Below, piece by piece: positions 1-7,808 of a stretch of DNA of 64,000 nucleotides. The notes under the pieces are model-generated. The model saw only the letters and a list, made by a program, of their open reading frames with translations, ran no database searches and was not told where the DNA came from. Every line of letters begins with the position of its first letter. Position 1 is the first letter of the stretch. The DNA comes from Myxococcales bacterium (lineage in GTDB: Bacteria; Myxococcota_A; Polyangia; JAAYKL01). The stretch is taken from assembly GCA_012522445.1 (NCBI GenBank), contig JAAYKL010000015.1, positions 1 through 64,000 of the forward strand, in the 5' to 3' direction. A program made the position numbers and the translations under genes.

Positions 1-2
1 AG

Positions 3-221
3 GCCATCATTTTGGCGGATGGCAGCTTGATCGGCGCAGCGGACTTGGACTTGGTCGACGCGGACCTGCCGCCGCTGCAGTCCTTGGCCGACGCGCGAGA
101 GGACTTTCAGCGGCAGTACATTTTGCAGGCGTTGGCGCGCAATGGTGGCAATCGAACCAAGACCGCCCAGGAATTGGACGTCGATCCGCGCACCATCTAT
201 CGCTATCTTGAGAAGGTGTAG
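3..221 (+). CDS. C-terminal end of a sigma-54-dependent (NtrC-type) response regulator, 5' partial
   Basis: The reading frame is open to the left edge, so only the last 72 residues are present. The end is a Fis-type helix-turn-helix: an alpha helix (REDFQRQYILQALARNGGN) followed by RTKTAQELDVDPRTIYRYLEK. This layout closes nearly all NtrC-family enhancer-binding proteins, which use it to bind upstream activator sites while an AAA+ domain (not in view) remodels sigma-54 holoenzyme. The recognition-helix part 'DPRTIYRYLEK' is more typical of myxobacterial two-component enhancer-binding proteins than of NtrC itself. The stop is at 219-221, eight bases before the next gene's ATG, so they may be co-transcribed. 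Target and signal are unknown. Confidence 0.85.
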   Translation, partial: AIILADGSLIGAADLDLVDADLPPLQSLADAREDFQRQYILQALARNGGNRTKTAQELDVDPRTIYRYLEKV

Positions 222-228
222 GCGGGGT

Positions 229-735
229 ATGCGGTGGTGGGTTATCGGTTGCTGGATATGGCTGTCATGTGTGTCGACGGGCTGCTTGGTCACCGACGAC
301 ATCGCGTTTGAATTGGCCACCAACCACCCCGGCCGCCTGGTGAGCCAACACCCGCCGAGCGACACCTTGGGCACCGCGCTCCCCGGCGAAACCAAAGAGT
401 TTACGGTGACCATCTGGGATCCCGACGACCGGGATGTCGGCAATTTTGACAGCCGCATCACCCTGGTGGAGCACCTCAACTCCGCGGTGACCGTGCGCAA
501 CACAATCTCCTGCCAGCCCCCGGTGACCGAAGAGGCAACGGCATTCCACAAAGGCGTCCTGATCACCTTTCGCTGTGCCATCGCGATGCGTGTGTTGTAC
601 CCGTCCACCGAAACCCTGTTGGTGGAGGTCGAGCTCTCCGACCGCCTCTACTTGCCGGGCAACGAGCTGCCAAAGGACGCCAACGCGCTGCGCGTACAAT
701 GGACTTTTGATCTGCTGCCATCGGAGACGCTGTGA
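229..735 (+). CDS. Predicted lipoprotein, function unknown
   Basis: A 168-residue protein. I chose the ATG at 229 because it opens directly into a signal peptide (MRWWVIGCWIWLSCVSTGC) with a lipobox ending at Cys19; a longer upstream frame would put about 30 arginine-rich residues in front of it. After the cysteine the protein is soluble, rich in beta-prone stretches (for example KEFTVTIWDPD and LLVEVELSDRLYLPG) and contains two further cysteines (near NTISCQPP and ITFRCAIA) that could form a disulfide. I recognise no catalytic motif. Its stop overlaps the GTG start of the next lipoprotein by four bases, so the two are probably translated together and may act together in the envelope. Confidence 0.75.
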   Translation: MRWWVIGCWIWLSCVSTGCLVTDDIAFELATNHPGRLVSQHPPSDTLGTALPGETKEFTVTIWDPDDRDVGNFDSRITLVEHLNSAVTVRNTISCQPPVTEEATAFHKGVLITFRCAIAMRVLYPSTETLLVEVELSDRLYLPGNELPKDANALRVQWTFDLLPSETL

Positions 736-2381
736 CGTCGGTGCGACGCGCGCTCTTGTGGGGTGCGGCGCTCTTGCTGTTCGCAGCTTGTCACATGAAC
801 GCCGTCGACGCCGACGAGTTCCACCCGTTCCACTGCAGCAACAACGCGGAGTGCGCGCCGGGCGTGTGCCACCGAGAGCTGCGCATCTGCACGTCGCCGT
901 CCGCATCGATGCCGCAGTATTGGGCGCACGTGGTGACGCCCCCCGAGGCATCCTCGCCGCCTGCGCAGTGGTTCCACTTTGCCGCGCTGCCGTCTCGCGC
1001 CGCCGTGCTGCGCCTGGAAACACCGGTGGAGATCGCGCCGCCGTTGGGCGACCTCAGCGGCACCGTGCTGTTTGCCAACCGAGATATTGTCGCGCCGGGA
1101 TTGCCCCTGGTGCTGTCCGTTTACCGCGTGTTCACCACGGGAACGCCGCCGCCTTTTTCGCTGTTGCCCGGGGCCTACGACGTATCGTTTTTCGCCGACG
1201 AAGCCACCGCGTTGCCGCCGTTGCGCTGGTCGCAGTTGCACCTCTCCCACGATGGCGTGTGGACGGACGCACAACGCGAAGCGGTAGCGCTCGATGAAAA
1301 CCCCACCGAGATCATCTCCTTTGCCGGACAACTGCGCCAACGCTTCTCCGCAGAGAGCGAAATATCGGCCGACGGGTTCGCGGTGGTGGCTGTAGACCCG
1401 GAGACGGGCGCCATCCTCTCGACGCGGGACGTCACGCGCTGTGCGGCCCTGTCGAGTTGTGGGCAGTTCTCGATTTTGTTGCCCGCACATCACGCGCATG
1501 TCGCGCTGCGCATCTCGCGCCCCGAAGAGCCGTTTCACCCCGACTTTCTCATCGATGTACCCGACGTGGCGCGGGCGCAGGGCAGCACATTTTTTGTGCC
1601 CCACTTGTTCGCCCCGTTGCGATTACAGGGCACGGTGCGCATGAAGCGCAGCGCCGAATCCACCGAATCCGCCGTGGTCACCCGCTGCCGCATTCACTTT
1701 GTCCGCGAAAACACGTCTCATGCCGACGAAGACGGCGTGCGCCAACAGCTCGAATACTCGGCCACTTGCCGCAACGACGGTCGCATCGGCACCTTTGAGG
1801 GCCGCGGCGATTTGTTTCTGTACCCAGGGGATTACCGCGTCACGGTGTTTCCCGAAGACATCAACGACCAGGGCACCAGCGATTGGTCGGTGTGGCAGGG
1901 CGCGTTGACGCTGGCAGCCGATGGTGGGGACACGGAGCTGGCCGCGTTGCTCGTTCGGCGCAAGCGGGTGTGCGGCACCGTCGTGGCCCAGGGGCAGCCC
2001 GTGCCGCATGCGCACGTCCTGGCGATGGCGCAGTTGGGCGAGTCCGAGACCGTGCGCGACAGCATGGGAGTGGCGGATGACCAGGGGCGGTTTTGCATCG
2101 CCGCCGATGTGGGGCGTTACGGATTGGTGGTGTCTCCGCCGCCGTCCAGCACCTTGCCCGCGCAGGTGGTGTCGCTCGATGTAACCGGCCCGGTGGCACG
2201 CGATGCCCTGCCCATCGAAATCGGGATGCCCGCGGTGGTGTCCGGCCGCGTGGAGGCCCCAGATGGCGCCACTCCCGCACTTTATGTGGATTGGTACGGC
2301 GAATTCGAGGGGCGCGCTGTCCATCTCTGGCGCTCCCACGTCGACGGCGATGCGTCGTTTTCGGCGCTGCTTCCGCCTTGA
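732..2381 (+). CDS. Large lipoprotein with carboxypeptidase-regulatory-like beta domains
   Basis: A 549-residue protein starting at GTG 732 and overlapping the previous stop (GTGA). It has a signal peptide with lipobox LLFAAC (Cys at about residue 20). Just after it lies a short cysteine-rich module (C-NNAEC-PGVC-RELRIC), a pattern frequent in myxobacterial surface lipoproteins. The rest looks like a chain of beta-sandwich domains; the segment VCGTVVAQGQPVPHAHVLA followed by a D-x-G-x-F turn (DDQGRFCIAA) is the signature of the carboxypeptidase regulatory-like fold, and the last 60 residues start another (VVSGRVEAPDG). No enzyme motif is visible. Likely an outer-membrane or periplasmic structural or adhesion protein; exact role unknown. 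Confidence 0.75.
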   Translation: MTSVRRALLWGAALLLFAACHMNAVDADEFHPFHCSNNAECAPGVCHRELRICTSPSASMPQYWAHVVTPPEASSPPAQWFHFAALPSRAAVLRLETPVEIAPPLGDLSGTVLFANRDIVAPGLPLVLSVYRVFTTGTPPPFSLLPGAYDVSFFADEATALPPLRWSQLHLSHDGVWTDAQREAVALDENPTEIISFAGQLRQRFSAESEISADGFAVVAVDPETGAILSTRDVTRCAALSSCGQFSILLPAHHAHVALRISRPEEPFHPDFLIDVPDVARAQGSTFFVPHLFAPLRLQGTVRMKRSAESTESAVVTRCRIHFVRENTSHADEDGVRQQLEYSATCRNDGRIGTFEGRGDLFLYPGDYRVTVFPEDINDQGTSDWSVWQGALTLAADGGDTELAALLVRRKRVCGTVVAQGQPVPHAHVLAMAQLGESETVRDSMGVADDQGRFCIAADVGRYGLVVSPPPSSTLPAQVVSLDVTGPVARDALPIEIGMPAVVSGRVEAPDGATPALYVDWYGEFEGRAVHLWRSHVDGDASFSALLPP

Positions 2382-2406
2382 CAATCCCGAGCTTCGCGCA
2401 TAGGTT
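2378..2406 (+). promoter_or_regulatory. Sigma-70-like promoter for the microprotein gene
   Basis: TTGACA at 2378-2383, a 17-base spacer, then TAGGTT at 2401-2406. The -35 box overlaps the stop codon of the upstream lipoprotein gene. Transcription would start near 2413, about 60 bases before the microprotein start. A small dyad (GGGCC at 2428-2432 and GGCCC at 2439-2443) lies in the leader. Confidence 0.6.
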
Positions 2407-2471
2407 TCGGCTTCATTTTTTACGGCGGGGCCAATGAAGGCCCTCGCGCGATGCCAAAAAACGGAGCGATC

Positions 2472-2582
2472 ATGTACATTCCACGCCGACGCAATACCAA
2501 GACAGACCGCAAGCGCTGCGTGCGCAAAAACGCCAAACTCAAGGCCAAGAACCGCCGCCGCATCGTCCGCGTTTCACGCTAG
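2472..2582 (+). CDS. Very basic 36-residue microprotein, possibly RNA-binding or ribosome-associated
   Basis: Starts at ATG 2472, preceded at 5 bases by GGAG (2463-2466); an in-frame ATG at 2451 lacks such a site and would add seven residues. The product is 36 residues with 11 Arg and 6 Lys, one Asp and no Glu; it has one Cys (16). Key stretches are RRRNTKTDRKRCVRKN and AKNRRRIVRVSR. Composition and length recall small ribosomal proteins (bL34, bL36, Thx, the AURKAIP1/COX24 type) but I cannot match it to any of them. It has its own promoter just upstream and is followed by the convergent RNase J gene. Function is not known; RNA or ribosome binding is inferred only from charge. Confidence 0.6.
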   Translation: MYIPRRRNTKTDRKRCVRKNAKLKAKNRRRIVRVSR

Positions 2583-2604
2583 CTAGGCCTGCGGTTATCC
2601 CTCG

Positions 2605-4251
2605 CTATTCCCCTCTTTTCAGCACGAGTTCGAGATAGGGCACCGCGCCCCACTTCTTTTGTAAAAATCGTCGCAGTTGGTTTTTCAGGCGGTTGAACGC
2701 GTCCTCGTTGGTCCAGGCCTCATCGGACGCGGTGTCGTTGAGGCGCACCGCGACGGCGTGCCGCACTTGGGCCTCGGTGGCGGGATCGAATGCGCCGCAG
2801 CTCTGCCACCGGACGATGCGGATGGGGGCGTTGTCCGCGTGGGGTTGCTGCGCGGCCTCGATGAAGAGATAGCCGCCCTCGGCCATGATGGCGCGCTCTG
2901 TCAGGTTGCCGTGGGTCAGCGGGCGCTGTTGGGCCACCGCGACGCGGCCTGTCGGCAGGGCGTTGGGTTGCGCGGTGAGCGTGTGCCCATCCCAGGTGGC
3001 GGTGTCGCCGTTGCGCAGGACCGCGGTTTGGGGCACGCCGCTGCGCCGGGCGATCTCTTCAGCGGCCACCAGGTGCGCGTAGGTGCCGTGGGCCGGTAGA
3101 TAGGCCAGCGGGGCCACGCGCCGGATGGCAGCTTGAATTTCGGAGACGGTGCCGTGCCCAGAGACGTGCAGCGTTGGATGGGTGCCGGGGTGGTACACGC
3201 GCGCCCCGCGGATCAAAAAATTGTCGATCATTTGGCTGACGGGCACTTCGTTGCCCGGGATGACGCGCGACGAGATGACGACGGCGTCACCGGGTCGCAC
3301 GTCGAGGTGCGGGTGCGTGCCCGTGGCCAGGCGCTGCAATCCCGAGCGCGGCTCGCCCTGGGTGCCGGAGATGAAGGCAGCGGTGGCGTCGCGGGGCAGG
3401 GTGTCGATGTTGTGCGGGGCAACGCGCTGGGCCAGGTGCGGTAACGCGCGGCCAACGGATGCTGCGAGCTCGATGTTGGTTTGGACGGAGCGCCCGGAGA
3501 AGGCGACGCGGCGTCCCTTGGTGCCCGCCATGGCCGCGAGGCGGTGGAGCAAGGCGATGTTGGAAGAGAAGAGCGCCAGATAGATGCGTCCCGGTGTCGC
3601 GTCGAAGATGTGGGCGACGGTGTCGAGCAGGGCCGGTTCGCCGTGACCGACGTCGGTCTCAAGGGCCCCGGTGCTGTCGCCGATCATCACCTCGGCCATG
3701 GGCGCTGGGGTGTCGCTGTCGCCGCTGTTGGCATCGCTGGTGGCGGCGTGGCGGTAGTCGCCGGTGACGAAGATGCGCCGCTCGCCAGCCTCGATGAGGT
3801 AGCCGTAGCTATCGACGATGGAGTGGGTCACGGGCAGCGCTGTGACGCGAAACGTGGGGGTGGTGATGACCTTGCCCGGAGAGAGGGCGTTGAGGGCGAA
3901 GCGCTTGGCGGCGCCATACTCGGAGAGCCGGGACTGGGCGAGGCGCAGGGTGTAAGGGCCGCCGTACACCGGCGCGTCGATGGCGGGTGGCAGGTGGGGC
4001 AGCGCGGCGATGTGGTCCTCGTGGCCGTGGGTGAGCAAGATGGCCTCGAGGTGCTGCGCGCGGTGCTGCAGCGCGTCGAAGGCGGGGTGGTAGTAGTCGA
4101 CGCCCAGGCGGGGTTCGGCGCAAAACTGAACGCCGCAGTCCAGCATGAGCAGGGCCTCGCCGCATTGTACCAGCAGGCAGTTCATGCCGATTTCGCCAAA
4201 GCCGCCCAGGGGTGTGATGTGAAGGGTCGCGGGTGTGTGCAGGGTATTCAT
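2605..4251 (-). CDS. rnj: Ribonuclease J family (metallo-beta-lactamase/beta-CASP) nuclease
   Basis: A 548-residue protein, the normal RNase J length. The N-terminus reads GGFGEIGMN (residues 16-24), the family's opening motif, followed by the zinc-binding HGHEDH at 75-80. Later family motifs include VTGDYRH, FSGRSV and the C-terminal HVSGHG (His in the beta-CASP/MBL core) and PAHGTYAHL. RNase J combines endonuclease and 5'-3' exonuclease activity and acts in mRNA turnover and rRNA maturation in the cytoplasm. It is the last gene of a minus-strand run, 66 bases after the rRNA methyltransferase gene, which fits an RNA-metabolism theme. The identification is secure; the degree of exo- versus endo-activity cannot be read from sequence. 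Confidence 0.93.
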   Translation of the reverse strand: MNTLHTPATLHITPLGGFGEIGMNCLLVQCGEALLMLDCGVQFCAEPRLGVDYYHPAFDALQHRAQHLEAILLTHGHEDHIAALPHLPPAIDAPVYGGPYTLRLAQSRLSEYGAAKRFALNALSPGKVITTPTFRVTALPVTHSIVDSYGYLIEAGERRIFVTGDYRHAATSDANSGDSDTPAPMAEVMIGDSTGALETDVGHGEPALLDTVAHIFDATPGRIYLALFSSNIALLHRLAAMAGTKGRRVAFSGRSVQTNIELAASVGRALPHLAQRVAPHNIDTLPRDATAAFISGTQGEPRSGLQRLATGTHPHLDVRPGDAVVISSRVIPGNEVPVSQMIDNFLIRGARVYHPGTHPTLHVSGHGTVSEIQAAIRRVAPLAYLPAHGTYAHLVAAEEIARRSGVPQTAVLRNGDTATWDGHTLTAQPNALPTGRVAVAQQRPLTHGNLTERAIMAEGGYLFIEAAQQPHADNAPIRIVRWQSCGAFDPATEAQVRHAVAVRLNDTASDEAWTNEDAFNRLKNQLRRFLQKKWGAVPYLELVLKRGE

Positions 4252-4317
4252 CGCGCGGATAGTACCACCAACGGCGGCGTTCTCCGTGCGGGTTTTTTAT
4301 GCGGTGGCAAAAAGTGT

Positions 4318-5511
4318 TTACCGCCGGTGGATGCGGCAGAGCAAGGTGGTGAGGTAGTCGCCCTGGGCAAAGCCGAGCGGCACGGGGTGGTCCATGCCCG
4401 CTCCCATGCGCTGCAGCACTTGCACGGAGCGTTTTCTTTCGTGGGCGGCGTCGCGCACGGTGCCTTCAAAGGCGTCGCGGTGGATGTGGCTGGAACACGA
4501 AGCCGCCAGGTAGTAGCCCCCGTCGCACACGCGCAGAAGTGCGGCGGCGTGCAGGGCGCGGTAGGCCTTGAGCGCCGCAGTCACCGAGGACTCATTGGGG
4601 GCAAAAGAGGGCGGGTCGGCGATGACGATGTCGAACGGGGCGTCGGTCGCGCGCGTTAAAAAGGCGTCGACGCGTTCGGCGTGTACGCGGTGGTGGCGTG
4701 GGTCGAGCCCATTGGCGCGCCAAGTTTTTTCGGCCAGGTCTAAGGCGGGCTTGGCCAGGTCCACGGTGACGACCTCGCTGGCGCCCCCGAGCCCTGCGGC
4801 CACCGAGAAACCGCCGGTGTAGCCGTAGAGGTTGAGCACGCGCGGCGCGGGCAGGGCGGCACAGAGCGCGCGGATGGCGAAGCGCGCTTCACGGTGGTCG
4901 AGGAAGAGGCCGGTCTTTTGTCCGTCGTGGAGGTTGACGGCCAGGGTCATGCCGCGTTCGCTCACCATGAGGATGCGCGGCGGCAGCTCCCCCGCCAGGG
5001 GCAAGAGTTGGCGCGTGGGGCCGCGGCCTTGGCGGAGGGCCACGTGGGGGATGTTTCGGCGCGCCAAGGCGGGCAGGAGCGCGTCGACGACGGTGTCGCG
5101 GTGGGCGTCGATGGCGTCGTTGTCGAGGATGACGATGGCGTAGGGACCGTAGCGATCGACCACGAGCCCCGGCAATCGATCGCCCTCGCCGTGGATGAGG
5201 CGGCTGGCGTCGGTGTGGGGCGGTACGGCGACTTCGCGCAACCCCAGGGCTTCGTCGATGCGCGCTGCAAACAAGGCGGCGTCTAGGGGGCGGTTGACCA
5301 GCGAGAAAATGCGCACGGCGATGGGGCCGTTGTCCCACAAGCCCTTGGCGATGAAGCGGCCGCGCCGATCGAGGACGTCGACGACGGTGCCGGCAGGTGC
5401 TTGCAGCGGTGTGAGCGCCTCCCGGAACAACCAGGGATGTCCGTGGGCGATGGCGCGCTCGAGGTTTTTCTTGAGGCGCACCGCCGGGGTGGATGCGGGG
5501 CGGGGCGTCAC
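4318..5511 (-). CDS. rlmI: Class I rRNA large-subunit methyltransferase, RlmI-like
   Basis: 397 residues from GTG 5511, whose GTGA overlaps the stop of the upstream dNTPase gene by four bases. An N-terminal PUA-like region (LERAIAHGHPWLFREAL, then VVDVLDRRGRFIAKG) precedes a Rossmann methyltransferase. Motifs: NLYGYTGGFSVAAG (SAM-binding loop, as NxFSYTGGF in RlmI), VTVDLAKPALDLA (acidic strand 2), IVIADPPSFAP (catalytic DPP motif) and the AASCSSHIHRDAF segment with the candidate catalytic cysteine. RlmI makes m5C1962 in E. coli 23S rRNA. The family is certain; the exact target base is inferred. The open frame extends far upstream of 5511 but that part only mirrors the dNTPase gene in another frame. 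Confidence 0.88.
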   Translation of the reverse strand: MTPRPASTPAVRLKKNLERAIAHGHPWLFREALTPLQAPAGTVVDVLDRRGRFIAKGLWDNGPIAVRIFSLVNRPLDAALFAARIDEALGLREVAVPPHTDASRLIHGEGDRLPGLVVDRYGPYAIVILDNDAIDAHRDTVVDALLPALARRNIPHVALRQGRGPTRQLLPLAGELPPRILMVSERGMTLAVNLHDGQKTGLFLDHREARFAIRALCAALPAPRVLNLYGYTGGFSVAAGLGGASEVVTVDLAKPALDLAEKTWRANGLDPRHHRVHAERVDAFLTRATDAPFDIVIADPPSFAPNESSVTAALKAYRALHAAALLRVCDGGYYLAASCSSHIHRDAFEGTVRDAAHERKRSVQVLQRMGAGMDHPVPLGFAQGDYLTTLLCRIHRR

Positions 5512-6557
5512 AGCACGAACCAGCGACGCGGGATGAACAGGGTGTCGTAGAGATTGATGGCGTAGGCGTCGGTCATGCCGGCGATGAAGTCGCGCACGTC
5601 GTCTTCGGGGATGCCATCGCGCAGGGCGGCGGGCCAAAACGACTGGTAGAAACGGTCGAGGTCGTCGAGGAAGAAATGCCACAGGCGCGCAATCACATCG
5701 CTGGTCTTGCGAAACTCGGCGTGCACCGATTCGTTGTAATACACCTTGTCGTACAAGAAGTTGCGCACGGCCTCCAGGGTGTGCGCCATGTCGCGGGTCA
5801 TTTTGATGGCGGCGCAGTCGCCTTGCAGCGAGGTGGCGACCACATCGGAGATCATGGTGGAGAGACGGCCGGAGTGCTGATCGCCCAACACCTTGCGCAC
5901 AAAGGGCGGTACGTCCGCAGGCTTGATCACCTTGGCCCGCAGGGCGTCGTCGAGGTCGTGGTGCACGTAGGCGATGAGGTCGGCGATGCGCACGATTTGC
6001 CCTTCGAGGGACTTGGGCAGGGTTTGCGGCGGCACGTCGAGTAGGGGCCCCGCGCCCTTGGAGTGATTGAGGATGCTGTCGAGCACGGGCGCCGTGAGGT
6101 TGAGCCCGCGGCCGTCGCGTTCGAGGTGCGCCACGATGCGCAGGCTTTGCTGTTCGTGGCGAAAGCCCGCGGGGTGCAGTTGGGTGAGGGTGTCCTCGCC
6201 TGCATGGCCAAAAGGGGTGTGCCCGATGTCGTGGGCCAGGGCGATGGTCTCGGTGAGGTCTTCGTTGAGCCGGAGCGCGCGCGCCAGGGTGCGGGCGATG
6301 TGGGCCACCTCCATGACGTGGGTCAGGCGGGTGCGGTAGTGGTCGCCCTTGGGCCACAAGAAGACCTGGGTTTTGCCCCGCAGCCGGCGAAAGGCCTTGC
6401 TGTGCACCACGCGGTGGCAGTCGCGCTGGAAGGCCGTGCGCACCGCACAGGGGGCTTCGGGCACAGCGCGTGAGTCTTGGTAATCGGCGGAGAGGGCCGC
6501 CTGGGAGCAGAGGGTGTCGCGCTCGCGTTGTTCGGAGGCTTCGCGCAGGTGGCTCAT
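5508..6557 (-). CDS. dgt: dGTPase-like HD-domain deoxynucleotide triphosphohydrolase
   Basis: 349 residues, starting at ATG 6557. The sequence carries the dNTPase layout: CHRVVHSKAFRRLRGKTQV, RTRLTHVMEVAHIARTLAR with the first HD-domain His, then ALAHDIGHTPFGHAGE with the metal-binding His-Asp, and a later LNHSKGAG stretch. Such enzymes cut dNTPs to deoxynucleosides and triphosphate and help set dNTP pools. The length matches the shorter, broad-specificity type-2-like branch rather than E. coli Dgt (about 505 residues). The start overlaps the previous gene's stop by four bases (ATGA), and the stop overlaps the methyltransferase start, so it sits in the middle of a tightly coupled operon. Confidence 0.9.
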   Translation of the reverse strand: MSHLREASEQRERDTLCSQAALSADYQDSRAVPEAPCAVRTAFQRDCHRVVHSKAFRRLRGKTQVFLWPKGDHYRTRLTHVMEVAHIARTLARALRLNEDLTETIALAHDIGHTPFGHAGEDTLTQLHPAGFRHEQQSLRIVAHLERDGRGLNLTAPVLDSILNHSKGAGPLLDVPPQTLPKSLEGQIVRIADLIAYVHHDLDDALRAKVIKPADVPPFVRKVLGDQHSGRLSTMISDVVATSLQGDCAAIKMTRDMAHTLEAVRNFLYDKVYYNESVHAEFRKTSDVIARLWHFFLDDLDRFYQSFWPAALRDGIPEDDVRDFIAGMTDAYAINLYDTLFIPRRWFVL

Positions 6558-7777
6558 GGGGTGGGGGCTCCGATGAAGTAGAGGTTGCCGTCGTCCGCGC
6601 CCACGAGCAGTTGGCGCGTGGCGGTGATGGCGACGGTGGTGTCGATCTCGCTGCCCAGGTTTAGGCGCCACAAGATGGTGCCGCTGGCGGCGTCTAGGGC
6701 GTAGAGGTGGCGGTCGCGGGAGCCCACGAAGAGCACCCCGTCGCTGTCGAGCATCGGCGTGGCCCGGATGCTGTCGCCCGTGGCGGTGCGCCAAATTACG
6801 TTGCCGTCTTCGGCGTGCAAGGCCACCACTTCGCCGCGCATGGTGCCGACAAAGAGGCGCTGCTCGTCGGGGCTTACACTGACGCCGGTGTCGATCGATG
6901 CGCCCAGCGCGGTTTTCCAGCGCAGTCCACCCGCGGGCAAGAGGCGGTACACGTGGCCGTCGCTGCTACCGAAGACCGCGTCGTCGCCCTCGAGGATGGC
7001 CGCCGCGCCCTGGATGATGCCGCCGGTGCCAAAGGCAAACAGCGCGGTGCCGCTGGGAGAGGCGGCGTACAGGCGGTGGTCGTGGCTGCCCACGATGATG
7101 GTGTCGTCGTGCCGGATGGACGGCGGGGCGCTGACGTGGCCGCCCGTGAGGAGCTTCCACTTGCGCTGTCCGCCCGACGAGAGGGCGTGCAGGCCGTCGC
7201 CGCCGGTGTAGATGGTGCCGTCTTCGGCGATGGCCGCGGGGGAGTCGGCGTCGTGGCGCATGCGGTAGGTGAAGCGCAGCGTGCCGTCCGAGGTGAAGGC
7301 GCGAAAGGCATCGTCGTCGCAGCCCACGTAGACCACGCCGCTCTGGCTGATGGCGGCGGTGGCGAAGCAGGGCTCTGGACAGATGAAGCTCCAGCGCAGC
7401 GCGCCGTTGCGCCGCAGTGCGTTAAAGGAGCCGTCGGTGGAGCCGATGTAGATGCTGCCGTCGGGCCCGATGATGGGCGATGCGGCGATGCGGCCACCGG
7501 TGGTGAAGGTGCGCAGCACGGTGGGGCGCTCGCGGGGACCCGGCGCTTGGGCGCGAAAGAGGCGCTGCGGCCCTCCGCCCGCCATGGCGAAGGGGATGTT
7601 GGGGATCTCCGGCGCCTGGGTGCTTTCGAGGGCGTCGTCGTCGGGCGTGGGGGTGGTGGCTACGTCGCTGGCCGAGGGCTCCGCGGGTTGCTTGGAGCTG
7701 GGACCGCAGGCGGTCAGCAGCAGGACGAAAAAGCCCAGGATGGCGCGGCGAATCGGGGTGGTGCGTACGTGTGTCAT
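6554..7777 (-). CDS. PQQ-like beta-propeller lipoprotein (BamB-like fold)
   Basis: 407 residues. The ATG at 7777 opens a lipoprotein signal peptide (MTHVRTTPIRRAILGFFVLLLTAC), lipobox LLTAC. A Pro/Thr/Asp-rich linker of about 50 residues follows, then at least seven propeller blades with the repeat G-x-I-Y-I-G-S-x-D-G-x-x-x-A-L (for example GSIYIGSTDGSFNALR, GVVYVGCDDDAFRAF and GVLFVGSRDRHLYALD). This is the fold of BamB and of quinoprotein-like scaffolds, but no PQQ-binding residues can be singled out, so an enzyme is unlikely. It lies between lysA and the dNTPase gene with a four-base overlap to the latter. Possible roles are outer-membrane assembly or protein-protein scaffolding. Confidence 0.8.
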   Translation of the reverse strand: MTHVRTTPIRRAILGFFVLLLTACGPSSKQPAEPSASDVATTPTPDDDALESTQAPEIPNIPFAMAGGGPQRLFRAQAPGPRERPTVLRTFTTGGRIAASPIIGPDGSIYIGSTDGSFNALRRNGALRWSFICPEPCFATAAISQSGVVYVGCDDDAFRAFTSDGTLRFTYRMRHDADSPAAIAEDGTIYTGGDGLHALSSGGQRKWKLLTGGHVSAPPSIRHDDTIIVGSHDHRLYAASPSGTALFAFGTGGIIQGAAAILEGDDAVFGSSDGHVYRLLPAGGLRWKTALGASIDTGVSVSPDEQRLFVGTMRGEVVALHAEDGNVIWRTATGDSIRATPMLDSDGVLFVGSRDRHLYALDAASGTILWRLNLGSEIDTTVAITATRQLLVGADDGNLYFIGAPTP

Positions 7778-7808
7778 GCCCGGCGGTTTTAGCACAAATC
7801 CACGGGGT

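Noticed and set aside
5512-6357. Upstream extension of the RlmI-like frame to 6357
   Set aside because: This part only mirrors the dNTPase gene in another frame and is Arg/Pro-rich; the GTG at 5511 overlaps the dNTPase stop and starts the PUA-like domain.
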